A stretch of 64,000 nt of DNA from Dyadobacter fanqingshengii (lineage in GTDB: Bacteria; Bacteroidota; Bacteroidia; Cytophagales; Spirosomataceae): NCBI RefSeq assembly GCF_023822005.2, contig NZ_CP098806.1, positions 3,224,001-3,288,000 on the forward strand. The letters run 5' to 3'. Position numbers and translations under genes: made by a program. Shown one piece after another: positions 26,737 through 36,551 of the stretch. The notes beneath the pieces were generated by a model. It was not told the DNA's origin. It worked only from the letters and a program-made list of their open reading frames with translations, and ran no database searches. Position 1 is the first letter of the stretch; every line of letters starts with the position of its first letter.

Positions 26737-29709
26737 TTACTGTCCGCCGTACATATTAAACGCTGCCAGATGCTTCTGGAAAATGGCTTCGTACTTCTTG
26801 GCTATGGCTTCTTGTTTGGCTTCGCGGCATTCCTGAACGATGATTTGCATGATGTACAGATATACATTGCTGTCACGGCGTTTGGTGGTCCCGTTGTCTT
26901 TGGCCCATGTTAACACTTCATCTGCGCGGGTAGCCATTGTTTCTGCTATTTCCAATGCCTTTTTAGTTTCTCCCAAATCGAACAATGGCCCTATAAAGTT
27001 TGCGGAAAACTGATCGTATGGAATGCTTTTGTCAGGCATTGTCGCCAAAGATTTTTCAATCGCTTTCTTAGCTTCATCCTTCTTGCCGTCTGCGATGAGC
27101 TGACCTGTCAAACGAAGGAATGCGATGCGCGCTGTGGCAACCGGTGAACCCAAGTATGTGTTATCATAGTAAGTGTTTGGATTATCAAGCTCGCGCCAGA
27201 ACATCTTGTTCATCAGGTTGTTATACATTACATCCGTGTTCACGTAACCGTCGCTGGCACCTGGCACTTTTACTGGAAGCAGGCGGTAAGCATATCCTTC
27301 CAGCTGCATGTATTCTTTCAAATTTAGGTAACTTGAACCCCCTAATGTAGAAGAGAAGTAAATCGGCCTGGCCCAGTCGTTTGTGGCGATAATATCCAGC
27401 ATGATCAGGTCTGATTTGTATAAATCACCCTTTCCAATCGTCCAGCTGATGGAGTCGCTTACGAATGGGATCAGGTCGCTTTTGATAATGTTCATTTTCT
27501 TCACTGCCTCAGCATTCACAGGCAGGAAAAGAACGGATGACGGCAAAATCGAAGTCATATCACCACTGGTAAGCGGCACCTGAATGGCCTTGTTTTCTTG
27601 TTTTACCAATCCAAGATATTCCTTCAAATTGATTCCCGCTTTTACGCTCGGGATCTCATAGAAAGGCACAATGTCGTTTTTACCAAAAGCATAATTGTTC
27701 TTATCCAAAGAAATCGGAAGCGCTTCTGATAAATACGTTTTGCGCTTCATTTGGTCAATATACCAGTCGGTTCCCAGCAAGCTTAGGTTGCAAACACGAA
27801 CGTCCGTCCGGAAGCCTTCCACTTCCTGAACGTACCATAATGGGAATGTATCATTATCACCGCCGGTGAACAGGATCGCGTTCGGTGCGCAGGAATTCAA
27901 TAGGTTTTTGGCAAAATCAACGGAATGGAATCTGTTATCGCGATTGTGGTTATCCCAGCCTTTTACACCCATAATAACAGGCACAACCAGGCAAACTGCC
28001 GTAGCTGCTCCGGCACGCGTCGTGGCGCTTTTCACAAATTTGCTTAATGCATCGGCGACGGAAATCACCCCAAAGCCAATCCAGATACAGAAAATGTAGA
28101 ATGATCCAACATAAATATAATCCCGCTCACGTGGCTCCGTCGGCGGCGAGTTGAGGTAAACAACGAGTGCTACGCCTGTTAATACAAACAATAATCCCAG
28201 GACAAGCAGATCTCGTTTTTGTCTGAAATAAACCACCACGATCCCAAGTAACCCCAGAATAAATGGCAGCATAAAATAGTTATCATGCGCCTTGTTATTG
28301 GCAATTGGTGCGGGATATTTTTTACCTGCATCCCACGGAAGCATGTTTCCAGCCCCTTCCTCATCACTTTCACGCCCAACGAAATTCCAGAGGAAATAAC
28401 GCCAATACATATGTCCGATCTGATACGAGAACATAAAAGACAGGTTGTTACCCATCGTCGGCTTCTGGCCTTCTGCCAAGCCAGTCATTTGCTGGTATAG
28501 CTGCGGGTGACCCGACTGGGTGCTGTACATACGAGGCAACAACATGCTGCTTCCCGGTTCGTACTCATACTCAGGACGATAGTCATAAATGGCATATTTA
28601 CCATCCTGCTTGCGATACATAGGCGCACCGCGTTTCTGGCTTACCGGACGCGATACAAATGATGGTCCGTAAAGCAGAGGACGACTGCCATATTGCTCCC
28701 TTTTCAGGTAAGAAACGAAGCTTAGCACGTCATTAGGATTGTTTTCATTGATCGGCGGATTGTACTCGGCCCGCACAAGCACCATGAGATAACTCGCATA
28801 ACCGATCAAAACAAAAGCCAGGGAAAGAAGGCCTGTATTAAGGAGCACATTGGCTTTTTTGTGAGAATAACGAATCCCCCAAATAATGGCGCCAATGAAA
28901 ATAATGATAAAGAATATAACACCGGATTTGTAAGGAAGTCCCAGTGAGTTAACGAAGAAGATCTCAAATTTACCTGCAACACTCGGCAAACCGGGAATGA
29001 TACCGGAGTTGATAATGGCCAGAATTACAAGCCCGCCAGCAAATGCAAGAATGCCTCCGAAAACGCTGACCTTGGGATATTTTTTGAAATAATAAACCAA
29101 TGCTAAGGCGGGAATAGTTACCAGATTCAGCAAATGGACGCCTATGGAAAGTCCAACCAGGTAAGCGATAAAGATCAGCCAGCGGTTTTCAGCAGCCGGA
29201 TCGTCGACACGTTCCCATTTGAAAACGGCCCAGATCACGATGGCCGTAAAGAATGATGACATCCCGTAAACCTCTGCTTCAACGGCCGAAAACCAGAATG
29301 AATCGGACCACGTATAAGCAAGTGAACCCACAATTCCTGCACCCATTAACAGGATGATGTCGCCTGATGTAAGGTCAGCATCGGATTTGGCTATCAGCTT
29401 GCGTGCCAGCAATGTAATGGTCCAGAACAGGAAAAGAATTGTAAAAGCGCTGCTCAGCACCGAAACCATGTTGACCCAGTAAGCGACGTTGCTGAGGTCG
29501 CCGAATGCCAACAGTGAAAAAATGCGCCCTATTAACAGGAAAAAAGGTGCTCCCGGAGGGTGTGGCACCTGTAATTTGAAAGCACAAGCAATAAATTCTC
29601 CGCAATCCCAAAAACTGGCAGTTCGTTCAACTGTAAGCGTATATGTGATTAATGCGATTGCGAAAACAATCCAACCCGTAAGGTTGTTGGAACGGTTGAA
29701 ACGGGTCAT
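26737..29709 (-). CDS. DUF2723 / GT117-family multispanning membrane protein
   Basis: A 990-residue polytopic membrane protein. The N-terminal DUF2723 region begins MTRFNRSNNLTGWIVFAIAL and has FWDCGEF near 33-39, where the GT-C superfamily carries its first-loop catalytic acid. About 12 transmembrane helices run through residues 10-560. A soluble C-terminal region follows, ending in a helical TPR-like stretch (DEAKKAIEKSLATMP, LGETKKALEIAETM). In Bacteroidota such proteins are annotated as glycosyltransferase family 117, likely using lipid-linked sugar donors for protein glycosylation. The acceptor here is unknown. It is monocistronic by context. Confidence 0.88.
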   Translation of the reverse strand: MTRFNRSNNLTGWIVFAIALITYTLTVERTASFWDCGEFIACAFKLQVPHPPGAPFFLLIGRIFSLLAFGDLSNVAYWVNMVSVLSSAFTILFLFWTITLLARKLIAKSDADLTSGDIILLMGAGIVGSLAYTWSDSFWFSAVEAEVYGMSSFFTAIVIWAVFKWERVDDPAAENRWLIFIAYLVGLSIGVHLLNLVTIPALALVYYFKKYPKVSVFGGILAFAGGLVILAIINSGIIPGLPSVAGKFEIFFVNSLGLPYKSGVIFFIIIFIGAIIWGIRYSHKKANVLLNTGLLSLAFVLIGYASYLMVLVRAEYNPPINENNPNDVLSFVSYLKREQYGSRPLLYGPSFVSRPVSQKRGAPMYRKQDGKYAIYDYRPEYEYEPGSSMLLPRMYSTQSGHPQLYQQMTGLAEGQKPTMGNNLSFMFSYQIGHMYWRYFLWNFVGRESDEEGAGNMLPWDAGKKYPAPIANNKAHDNYFMLPFILGLLGIVVVYFRQKRDLLVLGLLFVLTGVALVVYLNSPPTEPRERDYIYVGSFYIFCIWIGFGVISVADALSKFVKSATTRAGAATAVCLVVPVIMGVKGWDNHNRDNRFHSVDFAKNLLNSCAPNAILFTGGDNDTFPLWYVQEVEGFRTDVRVCNLSLLGTDWYIDQMKRKTYLSEALPISLDKNNYAFGKNDIVPFYEIPSVKAGINLKEYLGLVKQENKAIQVPLTSGDMTSILPSSVLFLPVNAEAVKKMNIIKSDLIPFVSDSISWTIGKGDLYKSDLIMLDIIATNDWARPIYFSSTLGGSSYLNLKEYMQLEGYAYRLLPVKVPGASDGYVNTDVMYNNLMNKMFWRELDNPNTYYDNTYLGSPVATARIAFLRLTGQLIADGKKDEAKKAIEKSLATMPDKSIPYDQFSANFIGPLFDLGETKKALEIAETMATRADEVLTWAKDNGTTKRRDSNVYLYIMQIIVQECREAKQEAIAKKYEAIFQKHLAAFNMYGGQ

Positions 29710-29865
29710 TTGATAGACAGTAAATTTAAAAATGTTATGGACAAAATGCGCAAAGACGGTGACCCGCTATGAGCAGTTTTATCAACGGTCGGCCAAAATT
29801 AGCAAAATTACCTCAACAGCAAGATTTTCCTTCTCTTAAAAAGTGTTAAAGCCAGGAAAACGCTT

Positions 29866-31191
29866 TTACTTGTAAAAGATCCATTTGGCCAGCTCTTTAT
29901 AACTTACTTTTTTACCGTACATGAGAATTCCAACGCGGTAAATCCTGGCTGCGAGCCAGGTTGTGCCCATAAAACCGAGCACGAGAAGCACCATAGAAAG
30001 TGCGATTTCCCAGGCCGGAACGCCAAATGGAATCCGCACCATCATAATGATCGGGGATGTAAAAGGAATGATGGAAGTCCAGAAAGCCAATGTGCCATCG
30101 GGATCGCGGAGGACGAATTGGGCGAAAACGAAGGAGAAAATAATGGGTAATGTGATAGGCAGCATAAATTGCTGGGTATCGGCATCATTGTCCACTGCGG
30201 CACCGACCGCCCCGAAAAGTGCGCTGTAAAGCAGGTAACCTCCCAGATAATAGAACAAAAAGCAGCCCAGGATTAATGGAAGATTAAGACTGCTCACGGC
30301 GCCTAAAACTTCCGCGATCGGATTTTCGACATTCCCGCCCGGCATGCTGGAAGCGGGCATTCCATTCTGCATTTTCTGCATTTCCTGGGCAACCTTGGGA
30401 GATTGCTGGGACATTTTATTGCTTAAAATAGCCGAAGTGGCGCTTGTTAATGCAGTCGTGAGTAAAATCCAGAGCACGAACTGCGTCAATCCGACCAACG
30501 CCACGCCAATGATTTTCCCCAACATTAAATGAAAGGGCTTTACCGAAGAAATGATGACTTCTACAATGCGACTCGTTTTTTCCTCCGTTATACCTCGCAT
30601 CACTTGGGTACCGTAAATAAAAACAGACATATAAATGAGGAATGCACAAATGCCGCCAATCACCGTTGCCGCACCGGAACTGCTGGTTTTTTCACCTTCT
30701 TCGCTCAGACTAATGGTTTCTGAATTGACATTGACCCGCGAATCTTCCAGAATTTTGTGCGTGATGCCTGCTTCTCCAAGTTTAATGTCTTCGATTTCTT
30801 TTTCAATAACCTTTTCAATTTCCGATTTCAGGTCCATACTCACATTCTTGGCTGCATAGATGCGGACGCTTTTGGGTTCCTTGATGACATTTTTTGGAAT
30901 GTATACCAATGCATTTGCGTCACTGCCTTTAAAATCCGCCTTGGCCGAATCCAGCGAAGAGGTCAGATAATCGAATTTCAATGTTTCGCTATCCTTAAAC
31001 TCATTTTTGAATAAACCGCTTTCGTCCAGCACCTGAACCGTTTTGGTATCAACAGAACCGATAGCCACCCAAATAACAACCGCGTAAAAACCGACGAACA
31101 GCAATGGCCCGAGCAGTGTCATGATCAGAAATGACTTCTTTTTTACCCTTACCAGATATTCTCTTCTGATTACCAAAAATATATTGCGCAT
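29866..31191 (-). CDS. ABC-2 type transporter permease, NatB-like
   Basis: A 441-residue integral membrane protein. One N-terminal helix (about 20-45) is followed by a large extracytoplasmic domain (about 50-170), then about five further helices in the C-terminal half, the arrangement of ABC-2 family NatB/YhaP-type permeases. A Met/Gln-rich loop (about 260-290) lies between helices. The cognate ATPase ends 33 bp upstream on the same strand, so they form an operon. NatAB systems export sodium ions in Bacillus; the substrate cannot be assigned from sequence here. Confidence 0.88.
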   Translation of the reverse strand: MRNIFLVIRREYLVRVKKKSFLIMTLLGPLLFVGFYAVVIWVAIGSVDTKTVQVLDESGLFKNEFKDSETLKFDYLTSSLDSAKADFKGSDANALVYIPKNVIKEPKSVRIYAAKNVSMDLKSEIEKVIEKEIEDIKLGEAGITHKILEDSRVNVNSETISLSEEGEKTSSSGAATVIGGICAFLIYMSVFIYGTQVMRGITEEKTSRIVEVIISSVKPFHLMLGKIIGVALVGLTQFVLWILLTTALTSATSAILSNKMSQQSPKVAQEMQKMQNGMPASSMPGGNVENPIAEVLGAVSSLNLPLILGCFLFYYLGGYLLYSALFGAVGAAVDNDADTQQFMLPITLPIIFSFVFAQFVLRDPDGTLAFWTSIIPFTSPIIMMVRIPFGVPAWEIALSMVLLVLGFMGTTWLAARIYRVGILMYGKKVSYKELAKWIFYK

Positions 31192-31224
31192 TGTGGAAAG
31201 ATTTAAATGTAGGGTTGGCTTGAA

Positions 31225-32139
31225 CTATGCTTCGGGAACTTCGTTAACAGAACGCATGAAAATATCGCTCATACTCGGAATGTTCTCCCCGAACGACCGG
31301 ATCTCTGCTTTGGGCAGTAGATCCCGGAGCAAATCATTCGGACTTGCACTTTCTCCCAAATGAATGTTGGTGCGCCTGAAACCATTTTCGAGTTCTTTTT
31401 CAGGAGTAAGCGTGTAAAGATCTTCCAGTCCGCTCAGATCTCCCTTATACTCAACAAAATAGGTGTGGGTTTTGAATTGTTCCTTAATCAGCTTTTTGGG
31501 GCCGTCAAGCACTTTTTTGGCCTTGTGTATCAATGCAATGTTATCGCAGAGCTCTTCCACCGTTTCCATTCTATGCGTTGAAAAAATGATCGTGCTGCCT
31601 TTTTGTTTTAATTCCAAAATTTCATCGCGGATCAGGTTGGCATTAATCGGGTCGAAACCTGAAAATGGCTCGTCCAGAATGATCAAATCTGGTTCGTGGA
31701 GCACTGTTGAAACGAATTGCACCTTTTGCTGCATTCCTTTCGACAGATCGGAAACGCTTTTATCCCACCAGGTTTTAATGTCAAATTTGATAAACCATGT
31801 TTTCAGTTTGTCCATCGCCTGTTTTTGCGATAAGCCTTTCAGCTGCGCCAGGTAAAGCAATTGCTCCCCCACTTTCATCTTTTTATACAGCCCCCGCTCC
31901 TCCGGCAAATAACCAATGCGCGAAATGTGGCTTTGATTCAAATGCTGTCCGTCAAACAAAATTTCGCCCTTGTCCGGCCCCGTAATCTGGTTAATGATCC
32001 GGATCAGCGACGTTTTTCCCGCACCATTAGGACCCAGCAAGCCGAAAATACAGCCTTTCGGGATATTAATACTGACATCGTCCAGTGCAATGTGATTGGA
32101 ATACTCCTTGGTAACATTCCTTACTTCTATGATATTCAT
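31225..32139 (-). CDS. ABC transporter ATP-binding protein, NatA-like
   Basis: The ATG at 32139 (MNIIEVRNVTKEY) matches the family N-terminus. An upstream in-frame extension to 32193 is unlikely. The product is 304 residues. Walker A GPNGAGKT is at about 35-42, the Q-loop region contains GYLPEERGLY, the signature is LSKGMQQKVQ, Walker B is LIILDEPFSGFD and the switch His is in STHRME. The GLYKKMKVGEQL segment after the Q-loop and a DUF4162-like C-terminal extension fit NatA-type ATPases. It energises the adjacent permease. Confidence 0.93.
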   Translation of the reverse strand: MNIIEVRNVTKEYSNHIALDDVSINIPKGCIFGLLGPNGAGKTSLIRIINQITGPDKGEILFDGQHLNQSHISRIGYLPEERGLYKKMKVGEQLLYLAQLKGLSQKQAMDKLKTWFIKFDIKTWWDKSVSDLSKGMQQKVQFVSTVLHEPDLIILDEPFSGFDPINANLIRDEILELKQKGSTIIFSTHRMETVEELCDNIALIHKAKKVLDGPKKLIKEQFKTHTYFVEYKGDLSGLEDLYTLTPEKELENGFRRTNIHLGESASPNDLLRDLLPKAEIRSFGENIPSMSDIFMRSVNEVPEA

Positions 32140-32265
32140 ATTTACAGAAACCTTCGGTGACATTAGGCGTACGCTTCGCAGCCAAAAGTGCAAAGGTTTT
32201 TGTGGCCGGATTAAAGTTACAGTATGAGCGTATAAAATCGGGTGATTAGTGGTAAAATAAAAAAA

Positions 32266-32285
32266 GCGGGCGGATTACCGCTCGC
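32266..32285 (-). terminator. Rho-independent terminator after the small membrane protein
   Basis: An 8-bp stem (32266-32273 with 32278-32285, one mismatch) with a 4-nt loop is followed on the minus strand by a run of T residues (complement of 32258-32265). It lies 31 bp past the stop of the minus-strand gene ending at 32317. Confidence 0.75.
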
Positions 32286-32316
32286 TTCAATTTTGAAAGT
32301 ATTTGAAAAATGCTTC

Positions 32317-32751
32317 TTACATATATTTTTCGCGGATTTGAAATAAAACCCAAAATCCGATTACGCCGCTAATGAGTGCGCCGAGAATGCTGAGCTGGAT
32401 AAGATTGCTGACCAAACCAATCAGCAAAGCGTAGTAAAGCAGATTCCAGCCCTGGCGCTTGCGGGCACGTAACGGGGAGAACGCGAGCACATACATGATG
32501 AGGGTGATGACGCCGAGAGCAATGCCCAGGTAAAAATTAAAGCCGATGCCAGTTGAAACTGCGCCCAGCCCTAATGCTGCCCCGCCAATGCCTAATGCTG
32601 TAAGTAAGCCAAAGATCCCGATAATGGACAGCACGAGCATGAAATAAGGGCCATACTGAACCAAAAATTCTTTGACTGAATCTGAAAACGGGGGAAATTT
32701 TCCTAAAAAGATTGGCTCCAATTCCTTTTCCAAAGGTAAGTTTGATTGCAT
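32317..32751 (-). CDS. Small four-helix membrane protein of unknown function
   Basis: A 144-residue protein with a short cytosolic N-terminus and about four hydrophobic helices, near residues 35-58, 66-90, 102-122 and 124-140. Helices 2-3 are Gly/Ala rich (GIGGAALGLGAVSTGIG). I do not recognise a family or catalytic residues. It has its own terminator. The 122 bp between its start and the next gene upstream (ending 32883) contain no evident gene. Confidence 0.6.
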   Translation of the reverse strand: MQSNLPLEKELEPIFLGKFPPFSDSVKEFLVQYGPYFMLVLSIIGIFGLLTALGIGGAALGLGAVSTGIGFNFYLGIALGVITLIMYVLAFSPLRARKRQGWNLLYYALLIGLVSNLIQLSILGALISGVIGFWVLFQIREKYM

Positions 32752-32882
32752 AAAGAGGGACGTTTAGCTGAATATCAATTAATTAATCACTAAAACTAGA
32801 AAGAAAACTTTACAACCCATCTAACCTAATTCGCAACCGTGCCGAATGTTTATTTTTCGGTTTTCGGCATTCTGGTGGCACG

Positions 32883-33287
32883 TTAGTCCTCTGGATAAGG
32901 CACAAAAACGAAGCCTGAAAAGTCGCCGATCAATGCAAAAAGGCAACAGAATTCGTCAGCATTTTTGTAATTCTCTGTAAACATTAAAACAGATTCCTCA
33001 CCGATCAGCTTCCTATCCACAAACTCCTGCATAAAACTGGCGCGATATGCGTAGTTGTTCGCTAATTCAGTTCTATCAATCAGTAATGCGCCCAGTTCCA
33101 GATCATTATTAGTGATGATAAAGATCGGATGATCCGAAAAACCGCGCTTACGGATCTGGTAAGATGCTTCTTTAAGCTGATCCGCCACTTTGATAAAATC
33201 CTGCGATATATAACCCATCAACTTCTGGTTCAACTCGGGTGAGTTGGCGTCATCCATCAGGGTATTCTCGTTACTGTTATTGATCAT
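32883..33287 (-). CDS. Conserved-looking cytosolic hypothetical protein
   Basis: A 134-residue soluble protein without signal or membrane segment. It is acidic, with a helical N-terminal half (LMGYISQDFIKVADQLKEAS) and a beta-rich C-terminal half (HPIFIITNNDLELGALLI, EFCCLFALIGDFSGFVFVP). The CC pair near residue 114 is notable, but no metal-binding motif is complete. Start choice is uncertain: ATG 33287, or the internal Met at residue 11. It lies 30 bp downstream of alanine dehydrogenase on the same strand, so it may share its transcript. No function can be assigned. Confidence 0.6.
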   Translation of the reverse strand: MINNSNENTLMDDANSPELNQKLMGYISQDFIKVADQLKEASYQIRKRGFSDHPIFIITNNDLELGALLIDRTELANNYAYRASFMQEFVDRKLIGEESVLMFTENYKNADEFCCLFALIGDFSGFVFVPYPED

Positions 33288-33317
33288 AATTATTTTAAAT
33301 TAAAAACGCCGGCGCAA

Positions 33318-34544
33318 TTACATCCGCGCAGCCAGCAACAATGTCAAATCCTTATACCGCATGTTAAAACTTCTTGCGATATGCGAGTTGGTCAATGTTC
33401 CTTTGTGACAATACACTCCTTTCATAAACCAACGATTGGCATAAATCATTTCCTCGATGCCGCCGATTGTGCCTGTTTGTAATAGAAACGGCAAAAATAC
33501 ATTGCTGAGCGCCGTGCTGGCTGTATGCGCCACACGCGAGGGAATGTTGGGCACGCAATAATGGATCACATCATTGAATTTAAATGTCGGGTGCTTATGC
33601 GTGGTCATGCGGGAAGTCTCGAAAGACCCGCCCTGGTCAATACTGACGTCAATAATGACGGAGCCTGGCTTCATTTGGGACACCATTTCTTTGGTGACAA
33701 CCAATGGGCTGATGCCGTTTTCAGCACGCATGGTGCCAATGACGACGTCGGCCCGGGCGATGGCCTCAGCCAATGTATCCGAATCAATGATAGATGTGTA
33801 AAGATTCTGGCCTATGGCGTATTTTAATCGTTGTAACCTATATATATGTTTGTCAAAAACCTTGATATCCGCTCCGACACTAATAGCGGCCCGCGTTGCG
33901 TATTCTGCAACCGTCCCTGCCCCCAGTATCACGATTTTGGTGGGGGGAACACCCGTTATACCGCCCAGGATAATGCCTCTGCCACCATTAGGCGTTGACA
34001 AATATTCCGCTGCAATAAGTAAAACGGTGCTTCCCGCAATTTCGCCCATAGCACGGATTATGGGCTTCCCTCCTACTTTATCTTCAATCAGTTCGTAACC
34101 TATACCAGTGATTTTCAGCTCATTAAGACGCTCAAAATACTTCTTTTCCAAGGCTGGCAGATTCATTGCGGAAATCAATGTCGTGCCGGATTTAATGTAG
34201 CGAAACTCTTCTTCCACCAGCGGTTCCACTTTCAGGATGACATTGGCCTGATACACTTCCTTAGCACTTTGCACAATCACTGCGCCGGCTTCGCTATACT
34301 CGTGGTCTGAGAGGTTTCCGCCTTTGCCTGCATCTTTTTCAACCCAAACTTCATGTCCGTTGCGAACAAGGATTTTTACGGCATCCGGCGTAAGCGCAAT
34401 CCGGTTTTCCTGCAAAGAAACTTCACGGGGCAAGCCAATGTGCAACGAGTTCTGATCCTTCCGGACGGCCATCAGGGATTCCTGCGGATACAATGCCGAC
34501 TGCTTGGCAAGCTCTTCAAAACCGGTAATCTGAGGTTGTGGCAT
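33318..34544 (-). CDS. ald: Alanine dehydrogenase
   Basis: The ATG at 34544 (MPQPQITGFEEL) is preferred over an in-frame TTG at 34553. The product is 408 residues. It is an NAD-dependent enzyme interconverting alanine and pyruvate plus ammonia, related to transhydrogenase alpha subunits. Motifs are IGLPREVSLQENRIALTP (about 37-54) with the substrate-binding Arg/Lys region, VILKVEPL near 100, the Rossmann dinucleotide site VILGAGTVAEYATRAA near 203-218 and DVSIDQGGSFETS near 290. It carries a 30-residue N-terminal extension relative to the Bacillus enzyme. It is followed closely by a hypothetical gene. Confidence 0.9.
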   Translation of the reverse strand: MPQPQITGFEELAKQSALYPQESLMAVRKDQNSLHIGLPREVSLQENRIALTPDAVKILVRNGHEVWVEKDAGKGGNLSDHEYSEAGAVIVQSAKEVYQANVILKVEPLVEEEFRYIKSGTTLISAMNLPALEKKYFERLNELKITGIGYELIEDKVGGKPIIRAMGEIAGSTVLLIAAEYLSTPNGGRGIILGGITGVPPTKIVILGAGTVAEYATRAAISVGADIKVFDKHIYRLQRLKYAIGQNLYTSIIDSDTLAEAIARADVVIGTMRAENGISPLVVTKEMVSQMKPGSVIIDVSIDQGGSFETSRMTTHKHPTFKFNDVIHYCVPNIPSRVAHTASTALSNVFLPFLLQTGTIGGIEEMIYANRWFMKGVYCHKGTLTNSHIARSFNMRYKDLTLLLAARM

Positions 34545-34584
34545 TGATAGCAAAAATGAATGTGAAACAAATTGATTATGACCT

Positions 34585-34995
34585 CTATACCCTGGTTGCT
34601 TCTAATATTCTCTTGCCACTTTCATCTGCTTCCATGTGGATCAGCAGATAATGCATTGGCCATAAGGATTCTATTTTTCCCGGCCATTCGACAAAGCAAA
34701 AATGCCCGGAATCGAAATATTCTTCCACGCCCATATCGAGCGCTTCGGTTTCATCCTTAATCCTGTAAAAATCAAAATGATAGACCAATTTATCACCGGC
34801 GTCATATTCATTGACCAGTGAAAATGTGGGGCTTTGAACGTGTGAGCGGACGCCCAGCTTTTCGCAGAGCGCTTTGATGAGGGTTGTTTTGCCTGCGCCC
34901 ATATGGCCTTCAAATAACCATACGGGAATGTCCTTGCCTATGTGCAGCAGATCAGCAGAGACTGCTTCCAGTTCCTCTAATTCACTAAAACGCAT
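34585..34995 (-). CDS. tsaE: tRNA threonylcarbamoyladenosine biosynthesis ATPase TsaE
   Basis: The ATG at 34995 gives 136 residues. The frame extends to 35031, but MRFSELEELEAV is the natural start. Walker A GHMGAGKTT lies at 30-38. Further family motifs are VQSPTFSLVNEY, VYHFDFYRI and the C-terminal FCFVEWPGKIE containing the catalytic WP/E region. TsaE works with TsaB and TsaD in forming t6A37 of ANN-decoding tRNAs. It lies 40 bp upstream of alanine dehydrogenase on the same strand. Confidence 0.93.
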   Translation of the reverse strand: MRFSELEELEAVSADLLHIGKDIPVWLFEGHMGAGKTTLIKALCEKLGVRSHVQSPTFSLVNEYDAGDKLVYHFDFYRIKDETEALDMGVEEYFDSGHFCFVEWPGKIESLWPMHYLLIHMEADESGKRILEATRV

Positions 34996-35072
34996 GACAG
35001 CAGACTCTCCAAACATGTTACAAAAATACACATTTTGGAAAAACTCGTGACATTAAATGATAGACTGTTGTC

Positions 35073-36359
35073 CTAAACCTTCCACTCGGCCTTCATGTCG
35101 CGGCCCAGGAGTTGGTTTGCCTCCTTATCTTTTTTAAACTCTTCCTTTTTAGGATTCCATTTTAATGAACGCTGCAGGCGGTACGCGATATTCCCAAGAT
35201 TACAAATGGAAGCCGTCCTATGCCCTACTTCCACATCGCAGATCGGCGGTTTTCTGGTGCGGATCGCATTCAGGAAATCTTTGTAATGGTTGTCGCTTAC
35301 GTACACTTTGTAATCATCTTGGTTAAACACTTTGTCTTTGAGCGTTTCCGGCGTCGTCCGCAATTCGCCTCTTGCTACAAAAACTTCCCCATCCGAGCCC
35401 ACAAAATGGCAATGCTGTTTTCCTTCCATGGGCCGGTGGATCACTTCCACGCGGTTGGCGTATTTGTAAACCAGTCCTTTTGTCGGCTCTGAATAAATAA
35501 GCTCCACGGGCCCGCTATCGTCCATACCCAATCCCCATTGCGCAATGTCGAACATATGTGCGCCCCAGTCGGTCATGCCGCCGCCGCCAAATTCAATGTA
35601 ATCCCGCCATTTGGGCCAGAATGTGGCATTCATGGCGGGCGCCAGCTCATTGTTATATGGTCTGCTCATGGCATTTGGGCCCATCCAGAGGTCCCAGTTC
35701 AAGCCATCGGGTTTGGTTTCTTCTTTCAAATCCCAAACTTTAGGAGGTCCGCCAACATTGACAAAAACCTGCTTTACCGTCCCGATGGCGCCGCTTCTCA
35801 CCAGTTGCGCTGCCTGGGTAAATTCCTTGGAGGAACGCTGCATGCTGCCGGTCTGGAACACGCGGTTGTGTTTCCGGGTGGCATCCACCATCGCCCTTCC
35901 TTCTTTTACGGTTAGCGAAAGGGGTTTTTCACAATAAATATCTTTTCCCGCCTCAGCAGCCCGTACAGCCATGGAAGCGTGCCAATGATCCGGCGCTGCA
36001 ATGATCACAGCGTCAATGTCTTTGCGGGAAAGCAACTCGCGAAAGTCCTCGATCCCGACGGCTGATTTATAATTGCTTTGAGCCGCCTTTTCAGCATACC
36101 ATTTATTGACGTTTGTAACAAAACTCTCTCTTTTCACCGCATACACGTCCGAAGCAGCAACAATCTGCGTTTCCATGGTGTCCAGGAACCGGTTGCGCAA
36201 GCCGCCGCTTTGGCGTCCGCAGCCAATGAAGCCTAATGCAATTTTATCGCTTGGCGCCAGGTAACCTTTTCCTAAAACATGCCTAGGAACGATCATAAAT
36301 GACGATATCACCGCCCCAGCTTTCAGAAAATCCCTGCGATTCAAAGTATTGATTTCCAT
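35073..36359 (-). CDS. Tat-exported Gfo/Idh/MocA-family oxidoreductase
   Basis: A 428-residue protein with a twin-arginine signal (NRRDFLKAGAVISSF) at the N-terminus, so it is folded with its cofactor before export. The Rossmann domain has ALGFIGCGRQSGG near 41-53. The catalytic-region EKP motif is in DIYCEKPLSLTVKEGRAM (about 140-155). The C-terminal alpha/beta domain contains GGGGMTDWGAHMFDIAQWGLG with the conserved D-x-x-x-H arrangement. It likely oxidises or reduces a sugar or inositol-type polyol in the periplasm using tightly bound NAD(P). It is divergent from a Tat-exported sugar isomerase, suggesting the two act together. Confidence 0.9.
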   Translation of the reverse strand: MEINTLNRRDFLKAGAVISSFMIVPRHVLGKGYLAPSDKIALGFIGCGRQSGGLRNRFLDTMETQIVAASDVYAVKRESFVTNVNKWYAEKAAQSNYKSAVGIEDFRELLSRKDIDAVIIAAPDHWHASMAVRAAEAGKDIYCEKPLSLTVKEGRAMVDATRKHNRVFQTGSMQRSSKEFTQAAQLVRSGAIGTVKQVFVNVGGPPKVWDLKEETKPDGLNWDLWMGPNAMSRPYNNELAPAMNATFWPKWRDYIEFGGGGMTDWGAHMFDIAQWGLGMDDSGPVELIYSEPTKGLVYKYANRVEVIHRPMEGKQHCHFVGSDGEVFVARGELRTTPETLKDKVFNQDDYKVYVSDNHYKDFLNAIRTRKPPICDVEVGHRTASICNLGNIAYRLQRSLKWNPKKEEFKKDKEANQLLGRDMKAEWKV

Positions 36360-36440
36360 ATTATTTAGAAGTTGAGTCCTGATATTTCAAAAGAAAAAAG
36401 AGAATATTTCTACTAGCAAGAATCTTTTTATCAACATCCA

Positions 36441-36468
36441 TTTGCCCCAGGTTTAAACCCGGGGCAAA
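36441..36468. repeat. 28-bp palindrome in divergent promoter region
   Basis: TTTGCCCC and GGGGCAAA arms flank a GGTTTAAACC core. The 28 positions are symmetric except for one A/C pair. It sits in the 192-bp region between two divergently transcribed sugar-metabolism genes, 82 bp from one start and 84 bp from the other. An operator, or a hairpin in either leader, is possible. No T-run follows directly, so a terminator is less likely. Confidence 0.6.
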
Positions 36469-36551
36469 GTATTTATTACTGATTTAGTAAAAAATCAATG
36501 TTTGAAACTTATCATCCTTGAGTTTTCAATTGGAAATAAATCCTGATCCCC

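Noticed and set aside
29839..29868. Weak inverted AAAAGYG repeat near the end of the ABC permease gene
   Set aside because: Imperfect 7-bp stem with a loop of about 15 nt, partly inside the coding end. Not convincing as a terminator.
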